From assembly GCA_934444735.1 (NCBI GenBank), contig CAKSDE010000007.1, positions 1-64,000 on the forward strand: DNA of 64,000 bases, written 5' to 3'. The notes below the pieces were generated by a model. The model saw only the letters and a program-made list of their open reading frames with translations, did not search any database and had not been told where the DNA came from. Made by a program: the position numbers and the translations under genes. Position 1 is the stretch's first letter; each line of letters begins with the position of its first letter. Positions 41,326-48,485 of this stretch are shown here, piece after piece. This DNA is from an uncultured Clostridia bacterium (GTDB taxonomy: Bacteria > Bacillota > Clostridia > UBA1381).

Positions 41326-42698
41326 TTTGCGTTTCTTTTTATGGGGTTTAAAATATCGGCTAATTTTTCGGCAGCTAATTCATCAGCGGATTTTATAGCG
41401 TGCGCATATATGTTTGTAGTTGTGGATGCGGTCGCATGACCTAAACGGTTGGCGACTGTCCTTATGTCTGTCCCGGCAGCAATCAATAAAGTTGCGTTTG
41501 TGTGCCGGAGAGAGTGAAGATGTATGTCGGGTAAATCATTTCTTTTGATGAAGCTTTTAAACCACCCTGTTATACTGTCGGGGTGTATAGGCGTCCCTGT
41601 TTGTGATGTAAAAACTTTTTCCGAACCTTGCCATAAATCACCCATAGCAAGCTGTAATTGACTTTGTGACCGCCTATACTCTTTTAACAGTGAAGTCATT
41701 GCTTCGGGGACTCTTATAACGCGCTCTGATGTCCTGTTCTTCGTTGTATCGTCAAATATACCTTTTTGAGGCAGGTATAGGCTTGACTTGCTTATACTTA
41801 TAATACCGTGGTTTAAGTCGATATCAGACCATTCAAGACCGCACAGTTCACCACGCCGCATACCCGAATACAGTAATAACATTATGATAGTTTTATATTT
41901 TAACGGTTCCGCATCCAAACAGTTTATAAGTTTTGCCGCTTGTTTTTCGTCAAGATATTGCGCTTCTTTGCGGTCAACCTTTGGCGGCTTCACTCTGGCA
42001 CATGGATTTGACGGTATTAATTGCCATTCTACGGCACAGCTAAGCATTGTAGAGATAAAACGGTGATGATGTAATATAGTTTCTTGTGACAGTGTTTTAT
42101 CGGTGTTTACGGCTTTGAATATCGTGTCATCGTCAAGTGCGGTCATTATTTTGGATGCGGCTGCTTTGGTGATGTTATTCCCCTTTATGCATGACCGAAG
42201 TGTTGCCTCGGAGATGTTCGCTTTTTCGCATAAGGCTTTTTGTGTCATTCCTTTTGATTTTAACAGGGCTTTAACATCTTTTGCAGCGTTATATTTTATA
42301 TCGTCCCTGATACCGCTTTCAGCAAGATTATTGTAAAACTCTAATAAATGGTGTGGTTGGATGCGGTCGATTCTGATATGTCCCAGAGCTTCATTTACGC
42401 GTTTTATCATGAGTTTATAAGTATAGTATGTCTCACTCCGTAGATGTTTTTCTGCATAGTCCTTGAACCATTTTTCGGCGAAATCAGCAAGCTTGATGTT
42501 GCCGTCTAAATATGTGCCGTTCAAACATTTTTCTTCAAATAGTACCGCTTGACGTTCCAGTTCCTTTTTTAACTGCTTGGGTGTAATTCCCTTTGGCGGC
42601 TTGTATGTTGTGGTTTTTATAATCTGCTCGCCTGTGGTTTTATATCCGCATGAAACGCGTATTTGATAATTATTTCCCCTCTTCCGGATTGTTGCCAT
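41322..42698 (-). CDS. Tyrosine site-specific integrase with inserted HTH domain
   Basis: 458 residues. N-terminal arm-binding domain (MATIRKRGNNYQIRVSCGYK). The core-binding domain (ADFAEKWFKDYAEKHLRS) is interrupted at about residues 140-200 by an XRE-like HTH (LLKSKGMTQKALCEKANISE then ATLRSCIKGNNITKAAASKI). Then comes the catalytic domain with Arg in LLYSGMRRGELCGLEW, HLHSLRHTNATLL (H-x2-R), RLGHA and the Tyr in TNIYAHAI. I chose ATG 42698 behind GAGGGTG; the upstream GTG lies inside that ribosome site. It overlaps the repressor gene by 29 bases and is located at the left end, as expected for recombination at tRNA-Thr. Confidence 0.92.
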   Translation of the reverse strand: MATIRKRGNNYQIRVSCGYKTTGEQIIKTTTYKPPKGITPKQLKKELERQAVLFEEKCLNGTYLDGNIKLADFAEKWFKDYAEKHLRSETYYTYKLMIKRVNEALGHIRIDRIQPHHLLEFYNNLAESGIRDDIKYNAAKDVKALLKSKGMTQKALCEKANISEATLRSCIKGNNITKAAASKIMTALDDDTIFKAVNTDKTLSQETILHHHRFISTMLSCAVEWQLIPSNPCARVKPPKVDRKEAQYLDEKQAAKLINCLDAEPLKYKTIIMLLLYSGMRRGELCGLEWSDIDLNHGIISISKSSLYLPQKGIFDDTTKNRTSERVIRVPEAMTSLLKEYRRSQSQLQLAMGDLWQGSEKVFTSQTGTPIHPDSITGWFKSFIKRNDLPDIHLHSLRHTNATLLIAAGTDIRTVANRLGHATASTTTNIYAHAIKSADELAAEKLADILNPIKRNAK

Positions 42699-43554
42699 GT
42701 GATTCACCCTCTTTCTCGTTTTTTATGTATTTTAAGAATTTACGAATGATATCATATTTTTTCATGACTCGTTCTTTATATTCTTTCGCTTCTCTTCTTG
42801 CTTCTTCTTCACAGATTCTGTTATACTCTTCTCGCTCACGCATATAGTCAATATCTTTTAAGAGTTCTTGTTCTTGAGCGACAATTTCGGCGTATTCTTC
42901 TTCTGTAATATCTTCAATATCGATTGTGCCGCTTATAAAAAACACATCATCATCTATTAGGTCTGTAAAATATTTACATTTTTTCAAATCAGCAAATTGT
43001 TTTAAATACTCCAGACATAACATATTTGTTGTACTTTCATCTTTGCATAAATCTTCAATAAAGCTTTTGCGTAAAAGTGGAATTTTTTCAATTACTTGTG
43101 CAAAGCATACATCCTTATGGTATTCAGTTATATTTTTTTGCGGTATTAACATGTAGTCGCTTTGCCGTATTTTCTCATATACTGCCGATGTACAAATATA
43201 ATTAAATAAACTTTTTAAAACTTCATAATCATGGATAATGTAATTAAGTGCATATTTAAATAATTTATTATCTTTTCGCTGGTTTAAAATTTTTACAGAT
43301 TCATCATCAAGCCCTGTTTGTTTGTAAATGCTGACGTTTTCGGAATTTACACCACGCAATATCTCATCGCAGGACACGCCGAAAAAATCGGCAAGCTTTA
43401 TGCTATAATCAGTTTTTAAATCTCTTGTGCCGTTTTCCCATTGATTGACGGTTTCACGTTTTACATTTAAATTTTTAGCTAATTCTGCCTGTGTTATTCC
43501 GCGGTTCATTCTTAAAAGTTTTATTCTTTTACCTATTTCGTTACAAGTTGCCAT
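42670..43554 (-). CDS. XRE family repressor-like regulator
   Basis: 294 residues. N-terminal HTH_3 (IGKRIKLLRMNRGITQAELAKNLNVK with KRETVNQWENG, about 7-60); a middle region without known motifs; a Glu-rich coiled coil near 220-270 (EEYAEIVAQEQELLKDIDY and EEEARREAKEYKERV). Position next to the integrase and divergent from the replication genes is that of a CI-like maintenance repressor. It has no visible protease domain, so induction would differ from LexA-type self-cleavage. The palindrome AAATGTTACAT/ATGTAACATTT just upstream is its probable operator. Confidence 0.8.
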   Translation of the reverse strand: MATCNEIGKRIKLLRMNRGITQAELAKNLNVKRETVNQWENGTRDLKTDYSIKLADFFGVSCDEILRGVNSENVSIYKQTGLDDESVKILNQRKDNKLFKYALNYIIHDYEVLKSLFNYICTSAVYEKIRQSDYMLIPQKNITEYHKDVCFAQVIEKIPLLRKSFIEDLCKDESTTNMLCLEYLKQFADLKKCKYFTDLIDDDVFFISGTIDIEDITEEEYAEIVAQEQELLKDIDYMREREEYNRICEEEARREAKEYKERVMKKYDIIRKFLKYIKNEKEGESHGNNPEEGK

Positions 43555-43914
43555 ATAAGAACTCCTTACGTTATTAAAATGTTACATTTATAAGATTATG
43601 TAACATTTATCTTGAATTGTTATTGCTGTTGTGTTACAATAATATCATAAAGTAACGAAAAAGTCAAGACAAATTTAATCGGGAAAACAAAAAGCGAGAA
43701 AAACAAAGCAATACGGAGCAATTCTACGATAAAATAAGGTGTTTAAATAAAAATATAACTGTAGATAACTCAATATAACTGAATATAACCAAAAAGCTTT
43801 GATTTTATAGTTTCTCATAAAAAAATCGCTTTATATCGGCTTTGTGTCTTGATAGGGATAATGTTACAATATAGGCAACAACAAAATAATACAAATGAAA
43901 AGGAGATAAAACGA
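43555..43914. promoter_or_regulatory. Divergent control region with inverted-repeat operator
   Basis: 360 bases between the repressor and the rightward genes. AAATGTTACAT (43577-43587) and ATGTAACATTT (43598-43608) form a perfect 11-bp inverted repeat. Related half-sites GTTACAA occur near 43634 and 43864. No gene seen. Confidence 0.6.
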
Positions 43915-44100
43915 ATGAAAGAAACAAAAAACAACGACATCAGACAAGAGATTGCGAATGCGGAGCTTTATTTATGGCAGGTTGCGGAAGTGATAGGAGT
44001 AAATGACAGTAATTTCTCTCGTATGCTTCGCCGGGAGCTGCCGGAAGAAAAGAAGAACCGCATCCGCAAAGCTATCAAAGAATTGAAGAGGGGGGAATAA
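43915..44100 (+). CDS. Small HTH-like phage protein
   Basis: 61 residues; ATG 43915 follows AAAAGGAGATAAAACGA, so the open frame back to 43849 is not used. The pattern NAELYLWQVAEVIGVNDSNF then SRMLRRELPEEKKNRI is a Cro/XRE-like HTH often found as the first rightward gene in clostridial phage-like elements. It may act as an anti-repressor or Cro counterpart; inference from position. The next gene begins 1 base after its stop. Confidence 0.6.
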   Translation: MKETKNNDIRQEIANAELYLWQVAEVIGVNDSNFSRMLRRELPEEKKNRIRKAIKELKRGE

Positions 44101-44101
44101 T

Positions 44102-44299
44102 ATGTCATTGCCGAGGATGCGGACGATTCCGCAAGTTATAGAGGAACTGAAAAAGCAAGATGAAAACACGGCATTCAGTGAATACTATCTTCGCAAGCTT
44201 GTAAGGAGCGGAGAAATACCACACGTTAACGCAGGACGTAAAATTTTATTATGCCTTGATAACGGTGTCGGAGTATTTAAGACACCCGTCAGAGGGTGA
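44102..44299 (+). CDS. Excisionase-like HTH protein (probable frameshift near its end)
   Basis: 65 residues. PRMRTIPQVIEELKKQDENTAFSEYYLRKLVRSGEIPHVNAGRK reads as the winged HTH of excisionase/MerR-type DNA-binding proteins of Firmicutes elements. After LLCLD the frame gives NGVGVFKTPVRG. The +1 frame instead gives the more family-like TVSEYLRHPSEGENEPE and runs to a TAG at 44337-44339. One extra A at 44260-44262 would explain this. Likely role: directing integrase to excision. Confidence 0.6.
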   Translation: MSLPRMRTIPQVIEELKKQDENTAFSEYYLRKLVRSGEIPHVNAGRKILLCLDNGVGVFKTPVRG

Positions 44300-44345
44300 A
44301 AATGAGCCTGAGAACCGTATACGCAAGATAAATGAATAGTGGGCG

Positions 44346-44771
44346 GTGATAAATTTGGGATATGTCAAAATATATCGTGAAATCTTTGATAATTGGATAT
44401 GGGAAGATAAACCGTTTTCAAAGGGACAAGCGTGGATTGATTTAATTTTATTGGCAAAATTTAAAGATGAAAAGTTTGCTTTTAAAGATAGTGTTGTTGA
44501 AGGGAAACGAGGCACAGTGTATAAAAGTATAAGCAATTTGGCTGACCGTTGGGGGTGGAGTAGAGATAAAGTGAGGCGGTTCCTACGACAATTGGAAAGC
44601 GACGGAAGTGTGCAATTAAAGCCGACAGTACATAATACGTCTATAACCGTGATAAATTATAGCATTTATCAAGATGTGCTTGCAGCGGATAATACAACAA
44701 ACCGCCAGCAAACCGACAGAACGCCGCCAGCAAACCGACAGAACGCCGCCACATATAATAAAGGAGAATAA
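44346..44771 (+). CDS. Replisome organizer, N-terminal part (split by tandem duplication)
   Basis: 141 residues. The winged-HTH replication-initiation domain is YVKIYREIFDNWIWEDKPFS, GTVYKSISNLADRWGWSRDK and VRRFLRQLESDG. It ends in NNTTNRQQTDRTPPANRQNAA-like sequence produced by a 22-bp tandem duplication (44702-44745), after which the frame stops at 44771. Start GTG 44346 has GGGCG upstream; TTG 44355 is an alternative. In intact relatives this domain continues into the C-terminal domain found in the next frame. It would bind the element's origin to recruit the helicase loader. Confidence 0.7.
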   Translation: MINLGYVKIYREIFDNWIWEDKPFSKGQAWIDLILLAKFKDEKFAFKDSVVEGKRGTVYKSISNLADRWGWSRDKVRRFLRQLESDGSVQLKPTVHNTSITVINYSIYQDVLAADNTTNRQQTDRTPPANRQNAATYNKGE

Positions 44772-45207
44772 AGGAGAAGAAAAGAAAGAAGGTAGAATAA
44801 ATAATATATATAGCTCGGAACTTAAAAGTTCCGAGCCGCCGGTGATTACTCTCGCCCTTAACGATAAAAGTGAATATCCGGTTTATAACACGAATATTAT
44901 CGAATGGAGAGAATTATATCCTTCTGTAAATGTCATGCAGGAACTGCGAAAAATGAAAGGGTGGTTGATTGCTAACCCTCAGAAAAGAAAAACCAAAAGA
45001 GGAATAGCAAAGTTTATAAACTCATGGCTGAGCAGAGAACAGGACGCAGGCAAATCAAAAGAGTATAGCAATAAAAAAGAGCAATCATCAGGAAATCCGT
45101 TTTTAAGCATGATAAAAGAAAATAGCATGGAGGTATTAGAAAATGACGAAAGAGGAAACTTTGAAAATATTAACAGTGTTGAAATCGGCATATCCGACAT
45201 TTTATAG
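44674..45207 (+). CDS. Replisome organizer, C-terminal part (other frame)
   Basis: The homologous part begins near 44745 (HIIKENKGEEKKEG, linker) and contains SSEPPVITLALNDKSEYPVY, WRELYPSVNVMQELRKMKGW and NPQKRKTKRGIAKFINSWLS, the conserved C-terminal region of clostridial phage replisome organizers. Deleting one 22-bp copy upstream joins it in frame to the N-terminal part (NRQQTDRTPPHIIKENK). The ATG at 44674 is internal to the N-terminal ORF and not a likely start. It overlaps the next gene by 65 bases, as is usual for this gene pair. Confidence 0.65.
   Translation: MCLQRIIQQTASKPTERRQQTDRTPPHIIKENKGEEKKEGRINNIYSSELKSSEPPVITLALNDKSEYPVYNTNIIEWRELYPSVNVMQELRKMKGWLIANPQKRKTKRGIAKFINSWLSREQDAGKSKEYSNKKEQSSGNPFLSMIKENSMEVLENDERGNFENINSVEIGISDIL
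44702..44751 (+). repeat. 22-bp tandem duplication (2.3 copies)
   Basis: The 22-mer CCGCCAGCAAACCGACAGAACG occurs at 44702-44723 and 44724-44745, followed by CCGCCA. The unit length is not a multiple of three, so it shifts the reading frame. Confidence 0.95.
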
Positions 45208-45682
45208 AGATTCCAACACTGAAGAATTGTCCGGTGTGATTAACTTATGGTATCAGCAATTATCTGATTTAGATTATGAAAGGGTTGAAAGGGCTGTCAG
45301 TTATTATATATCTACCGAAAAATTCGCGCCTTCAATTGCAGGCATAAGGGAAGCAATATATAAAATGTTTGCAGATAATAGGCTTTCAACGTCCGAAGCG
45401 TGGGACCTTGTCTGCAAGGCGGTGCGTAATTCCACATATAGCAGTATTGAAGAGTTTGAAAAACTCCCGCAAAAAGTTCAAAAGGTGATCGGCAGCTCTG
45501 CACGACTAAGAGCTTTGGCACTCGAAGATGAAACATATCTTAATGGCGTGACATATAGACAGTTTAAATCAGATTATGAAAGTGAAACGGAACGAGAAAA
45601 AGAAAACGCCTCTTTACCTGAATCGGTTAAATTATACATAAAAACAAATCAAGTTGCACAGATTGAAAGCGGGGAAAAATAA
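45143..45682 (+). CDS. Replicative helicase loader/inhibitor (G39P-like)
   Basis: 179 residues. MTKEETLKILTVLKSAYPTF, LWYQQLSDLDYERVERAVSY and FAPSIAGIREAIYK match the N-terminal helical domain of SPP1 G39P-type proteins that load the host DnaB helicase at a phage origin. ATG 45143 lies inside the end of the organizer gene with GGAGG upstream (45129). Together they form the element's replication module. Confidence 0.8.
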   Translation: MTKEETLKILTVLKSAYPTFYRDSNTEELSGVINLWYQQLSDLDYERVERAVSYYISTEKFAPSIAGIREAIYKMFADNRLSTSEAWDLVCKAVRNSTYSSIEEFEKLPQKVQKVIGSSARLRALALEDETYLNGVTYRQFKSDYESETEREKENASLPESVKLYIKTNQVAQIESGEK

Positions 45683-45703
45683 AACAGTCACGGTAACAAA
45701 AAC

Positions 45704-45745
45704 GGATGCGGAGTGTGACAATTTCCGCATCCTAAGAACTTTTTA
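45704..45745 (+). terminator. GGATGCGGA/TCCGCATCC hairpin 1
   Basis: Perfect 9-bp stem (45704-45712 with 45724-45732), 11-base loop, then TAAGAACTTTTTATC. Likely terminator of the replication genes; arms shared with other hairpins in this element. Confidence 0.7.
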
Positions 45746-45798
45746 TCTCCTGCAGGTGATATATAAACCATTATATCACAAAGGAGCGGTAAAATCAA

Positions 45799-46572
45799 GT
45801 GACAAATGAAGAACTGGCAAAGCGTATTTATTCGGGGCAAAATGAGCTTATGGGAGAGTTGTATAAACAGACATACAGATTTATTTACGGATTCTGTAAA
45901 AAGGCATACGGACAAAGTTTTGAACGTTTTCAGGCGTGCGGAGTTGAACTTGAGGATTTGACGGAGGAGGCGTTCTTTGCTTTGGCAGAAGCTGTGAAAG
46001 CCTACAATGAAAAACAGGGTAAATATAAACTGCTCACCTGCTTAACATATCCACTGCAAAAGATGTGCGTTGTTGCCGCTGGGTGCAGGACTGTTACGGA
46101 CAGGGAAAGCCCGACATTCAATCATAAGAGCCTGGACGTGCCGCTAAAGAACGCAAAAGACGATGACACAATAACCTTAATGGACACTATTATTGATGAC
46201 ACTGCGAACACTGAAGCCGATACGGTGGAAGAAATGACACTTTCGGAAGTATTCCCGACAGTGAAAAAGCTCCTTGAAAATAAACCCAAGAGATACAACG
46301 TTCTCGAAATGCACTACCGGGACGGTATTTCATTAAGCGATATAGGGAAGAGGTACGGTTATTCAAGGGAACGCATACGACAGATAAAGGAATCAGCATT
46401 GAAACAGCTCCGCGAATCGAAAAATAAAAAGCTGTTGTCGCTCCGTGATGAGATAATAGGGGGCAGTTATAGATCAAGCGGCTTGGGAGTGTTCAAGAGG
46501 ACAAACACCAGCTCGGTTGAATGGGCGGTTCTGAAAATGGAGAACTTGTCAAAACTTGACATTGACGAATAA
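45799..46572 (+). CDS. Sigma-70-like factor of the element
   Basis: 257 residues: a region 2-like N terminus (ELAKRIYSGQNELMGELYKQ ... LEDLTEEAFFALAEAVKAYN, about 3-75) and a region 4 HTH near 175-210 (YRDGISLSDIGKRYGYSRER then IRQIKESALKQLRES). GTG 45799 lies 12 bases after AAAGGAG. Such proteins in clostridial phage-like elements direct transcription of late or transfer genes. As the element has no structural genes, its targets may be element promoters to the right or a helper phage. Flanked on both sides by GGATGCGG hairpins, so it is an isolated transcription unit. Confidence 0.8.
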   Translation: MTNEELAKRIYSGQNELMGELYKQTYRFIYGFCKKAYGQSFERFQACGVELEDLTEEAFFALAEAVKAYNEKQGKYKLLTCLTYPLQKMCVVAAGCRTVTDRESPTFNHKSLDVPLKNAKDDDTITLMDTIIDDTANTEADTVEEMTLSEVFPTVKKLLENKPKRYNVLEMHYRDGISLSDIGKRYGYSRERIRQIKESALKQLRESKNKKLLSLRDEIIGGSYRSSGLGVFKRTNTSSVEWAVLKMENLSKLDIDE

Positions 46573-46582
46573 AAATATATTC

Positions 46583-46620
46583 GGATGCGGTTGGTTTATA
46601 CTTTCCGCATCCATTTTTAC
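46583..46620 (+). terminator. GGATGCGG/CCGCATCC hairpin 2
   Basis: 8-bp perfect stem (46583-46590 with 46605-46612), followed by ATTTTTAC; terminator of the sigma-like gene. Confidence 0.75.
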
Positions 46621-46777
46621 TGCAAGCGTGTAAAATCTGCCTGTTTTTAGCACAGGAGCCTGTCAAAATGTATTTTGCATGAAAGTATACTAATTCGCAT
46701 AAAAACGCTTTAAGGGGCATTTTTGACGTTATTTGAAGTATGCAGCTTAATGAAAGTGTTGCGGACGGGGTGAGGGT

Positions 46778-46806
46778 TTGACAATAAGGAATATTTGTGT
46801 TATGAT
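46778..46806 (+). promoter_or_regulatory. Promoter of the 52-residue protein gene
   Basis: TTGACA, 17 bases, TATGAT, 34 bases before GTG 46840. Confidence 0.7.
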
Positions 46807-46839
46807 TATATAATGAGATATGTTGTTTGAGGTGGTTAG

Positions 46840-46998
46840 GTGAAAGTTAAATATATTGGTGAATCGGCTCCACTGGAGCTTATAAACGGTAAGGTTTATG
46901 AGTGTTTGGGGATAGAGCAAGGCTGGTATAGAGTTATTGATGAAACTCAAGAAGATTATCTTTATCCGCCTGAAGAGTTTGAGATAGTCGAACAATAA
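46840..46998 (+). CDS. Small conserved-looking protein, 52 residues
   Basis: GTG 46840, 4 bases after GAGGTGG (46829-46835), with its own promoter. The sequence VKVKYIGESAPLELINGKVY followed by W-YRV-DE and YLYPPEEFEIVE looks like a small SH3-like beta barrel of a type common in Firmicutes as an uncharacterised protein. No function is known to me. Confidence 0.6.
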   Translation: MKVKYIGESAPLELINGKVYECLGIEQGWYRVIDETQEDYLYPPEEFEIVEQ

Positions 46999-47220
46999 CT
47001 AAATAAATCAAGCGTTTATTTAGAGCATGTGCTTTTATTCACAACCTGAGAAAACCTGAAACTTGAATACTTCCCCAATATAAAAAAGTATGACTGTAAA
47101 TATGCAAAATACGGCTAAAATTAAGCTGTGAGAAAAAATAAACACCTAACTAATGAAAGTATACCGAAAACAAAATAAGTACCATACAACGCAATTTTGA
47201 GCTTATTTTGATATAACAAT
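46999..47220. other. AT-rich gene-free stretch
   Basis: No ORF with a ribosome site on either strand. Nothing recognisable beyond AT-rich sequence, leading into the terminator at 47221. Confidence 0.4.
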
Positions 47221-47245
47221 AAAAAAACAGAGTTTAAAACTCTGC
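47221..47245 (-). terminator. Minus-strand terminator of the 31-residue ORF
   Basis: CAGAGTTT/AAACTCTG stem (47228-47244) with seven T on the minus strand. Confidence 0.75.
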
Positions 47246-47254
47246 AGCTTAACA

Positions 47255-47350
47255 TCATTCAACATATTGTATTGATGACAACAACAAGACACTATATAAA
47301 GTACCGCATCCGGATGCGGAATTATCCGCTTGATACGGTCTTAATTCCAT
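47255..47350 (-). CDS. Candidate 31-residue peptide gene
   Basis: ATG 47350 on the minus strand lies 8 bases after AAAGAGGTGAG, opens MELRPYQADNSASGCG and closes TGA at 47255, 10 bases before a clear terminator. Ribosome site, short ORF and terminator form a complete unit. The codons for SASGCG contain the perfect palindrome CCGCATCCGGATGCGG (47304-47319). The GTCTTACA repeat cluster starts 27 bases upstream. I recognise no family; it could be a regulatory or toxic peptide. Confidence 0.45.
   Translation of the reverse strand: MELRPYQADNSASGCGTLYSVLLLSSIQYVE
47304..47319. repeat. GGATGCGG palindrome
   Basis: A perfect 16-bp palindrome CCGCATCCGGATGCGG; its arms equal those of hairpins at 45704, 46583 and 50998. 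Confidence 0.8.
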
Positions 47351-47376
47351 TGTTTACTCACCTCTTTTTTTTGTCT

Positions 47377-47638
47377 GTCTTACATTATTTTTGACGTTTG
47401 TAAGCCAAAAACAGCCATGAAAACCGCATAAATACTATAGGTCTTACAAACTTACCTAATTTTTTGATTTATACATTTATATATAATGTAATTACAGGGG
47501 ATTTCACATACATATATAATATATTTTAGGTAAGACATGTAAGTTTGTAAGACTTTATATATAAAAGCCCCATTTTAAGCCATTTTTTAAACTTAAAAAG
47601 TCTTACATCGGTCTTACATTTTCGCTTGTATGTAAGAC
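47377..47638. repeat. GTCTTACA iteron cluster (candidate origin or regulator array)
   Basis: Six exact GTCTTACA 8-mers: plus strand at 47377, 47441, 47600, 47611; minus strand within 47545-47553 and 47630-47638. Two are 11 bases apart (one helix turn). A 15-bp inverted repeat (47441-47455 with 47539-47553) brackets an AT-rich core (about 47456-47530). No gene in the stretch. The layout resembles iteron-type replication origins; multiple operators are the alternative. Confidence 0.55.
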
Positions 47639-47687
47639 CTTCGGGGATTTTATTAAGGGGGATGTTCGGAGAGAACCCATATATACT

Positions 47688-47870
47688 CTACTTTACTTTA
47701 CTTTCCTTTACTTTATATGAGTTTTTCTCGGAAAAATCGGGGTTTTTCTTGGAAGAACTCGGGTTTTTCTCGGAAGAACCATAATTTTGGGCAACTTTAA
47801 CATAAGGTTCTGTTTCGCTTTCATTCAAAACCCAATATTTTCGCTCAACTTCAACAGGTATTTTTTGCAC
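47688..47870 (-). CDS. Hypothetical 60-residue ORF, possibly a replication-protein fragment
   Basis: Minus strand, GTG 47870. VQKIPVEVERKYWVLNESET is followed by repeated SSEKNP/SSKKNP/FSEKN units and a basic end KVKESKVK. The repeat-rich tail resembles linkers at the ends of phage or plasmid replication initiators. No ribosome site or domain is visible, and a stop lies just upstream. I consider it a remnant or a spurious ORF. Confidence 0.3.
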   Translation of the reverse strand: MQKIPVEVERKYWVLNESETEPYVKVAQNYGSSEKNPSSSKKNPDFSEKNSYKVKESKVK

Positions 47871-48003
47871 GTGTTTTTATTGCCGGTTGAAATCTGCGCT
47901 GTATTCCACGGGAAGTCAAAACCTTGTCCGATGTAAAAAGTGTGTTATCAAACAGTGACCGTCTACATAAGAAGTTTATAATCTGCCCTATAAAAATTCC
48001 CTC

Positions 48004-48032
48004 TTGACATAATAAAAGATATATGTTATACT
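48004..48032 (+). promoter_or_regulatory. Promoter of antisense RNA 1
   Basis: TTGACA, 17 bases, TATACT; predicted start near 48039. Confidence 0.65.
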
Positions 48033-48038
48033 GATGAC

Positions 48039-48142
48039 AGTAAAGGGAACAGAGTCATTGTTTCCGCTTGGGTTATTTGTAGAAGGAAATTACTTTCTAC
48101 GTCAGCCGCTTATCGGTCGCAACGATAGGCGGTTATTTTTTT
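48039..48142 (+). ncRNA. Candidate antisense RNA antitoxin 1
   Basis: A short transcript unit: consensus promoter, 5' hairpin GGGAAC...GTTTCC (48045-48065), no good ORF, and an intrinsic terminator (GCCGCTTATCG/CGATAGGCGGT then TATTTTTTT). Its 3' end overlaps the end of the hydrophobic-peptide ORF at 48133-48195 on the other strand. Same layout as RNA 2. Confidence 0.5.
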
Positions 48143-48195
48143 ATACTCTTTATCAGTTCTATTACCATTGCCAAAAGAACAACAGTAAATATCAT
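48133..48195 (-). CDS. Candidate type I toxin peptide 1 (20 residues)
   Basis: Minus-strand ATG 48195. The peptide is hydrophobic (IFTVVLLAMVIEL) with a basic end (KSIKK), and is clearly related to peptide 2 (ILTIVMIAMLIELLRHIKK). Its own promoter TTGACA-17-TATAAT (48239-48211) would start transcription about 8 bases before the ATG, so the message is nearly leaderless and has no ribosome site. This copy may be weak or degenerate. Such short membrane peptides with basic tails are typical of type I toxins. Confidence 0.5.
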   Translation of the reverse strand: MIFTVVLLAMVIELIKSIKK

Positions 48196-48210
48196 TTAGC
48201 TATCGACTAT

Positions 48211-48239
48211 ATTATACATGACAATCTGCAAGCTGTCAA
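48211..48239 (-). promoter_or_regulatory. Promoter of peptide 1
   Basis: Minus strand: TTGACA (48239-48234), 17 bases, TATAAT (48216-48211). Full consensus. Confidence 0.7.
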
Positions 48240-48243
48240 GTAT

Positions 48244-48438
48244 TTATTCATTCGTGCTCTCACGCTCTATTTTCTCGTCTATGGCTTCATTTACAAAGCC
48301 GTTTATTGATTTGCCTTTACTGTCGGCAAAGGCTTTTATGGTGTCTTTTTTGCCTTTGGGGACTTTTAGTTCTATTCTATCATAGTTCTTTGAGTTATAC
48401 TTTGCAACTGCTCTTTTTTGCGCTTCACTTATAGCCAT
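48244..48438 (-). CDS. Ribbon-helix-helix-like small protein
   Basis: 64 residues. MAISEAQKRAVAKYNSKNYD then RIELKVPKGKKDTIKAFADS, KGKSINGFVNEAIDEKIERE is the Arc-type ribbon-helix-helix pattern (beta strand RIELKVPKG, two helices). It occurs in many clostridial elements as a putative antitoxin or regulator. ATG 48438 follows AAGAGGTGTTTTAA. It sits between the two peptide/antisense loci on the toxin strand and could repress their promoters, which is inference. Confidence 0.75.
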   Translation of the reverse strand: MAISEAQKRAVAKYNSKNYDRIELKVPKGKKDTIKAFADSKGKSINGFVNEAIDEKIERESTNE

Positions 48439-48450
48439 TTAAAACACCTC

Positions 48451-48479
48451 TTGACAACATCATAATAATGTGTTATAAT
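48451..48479 (+). promoter_or_regulatory. Promoter of antisense RNA 2
   Basis: TTGACA, 17 bases, TATAAT; full consensus, predicted start near 48486. Confidence 0.75.
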
Positions 48480-48485
48480 GATGTC

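Noticed and set aside
44114..44128. Additional GGATGCGG sites in coding regions (for example 44114, 49970, 51974)
   Set aside because: GAT GCG GC(N) or similar codons explain single copies; only paired arms were counted as hairpins.
48034..48309. 91-codon plus-strand ORF over the first antisense locus
   Set aside because: Crosses the intrinsic terminator at 48102-48142; no ribosome site.
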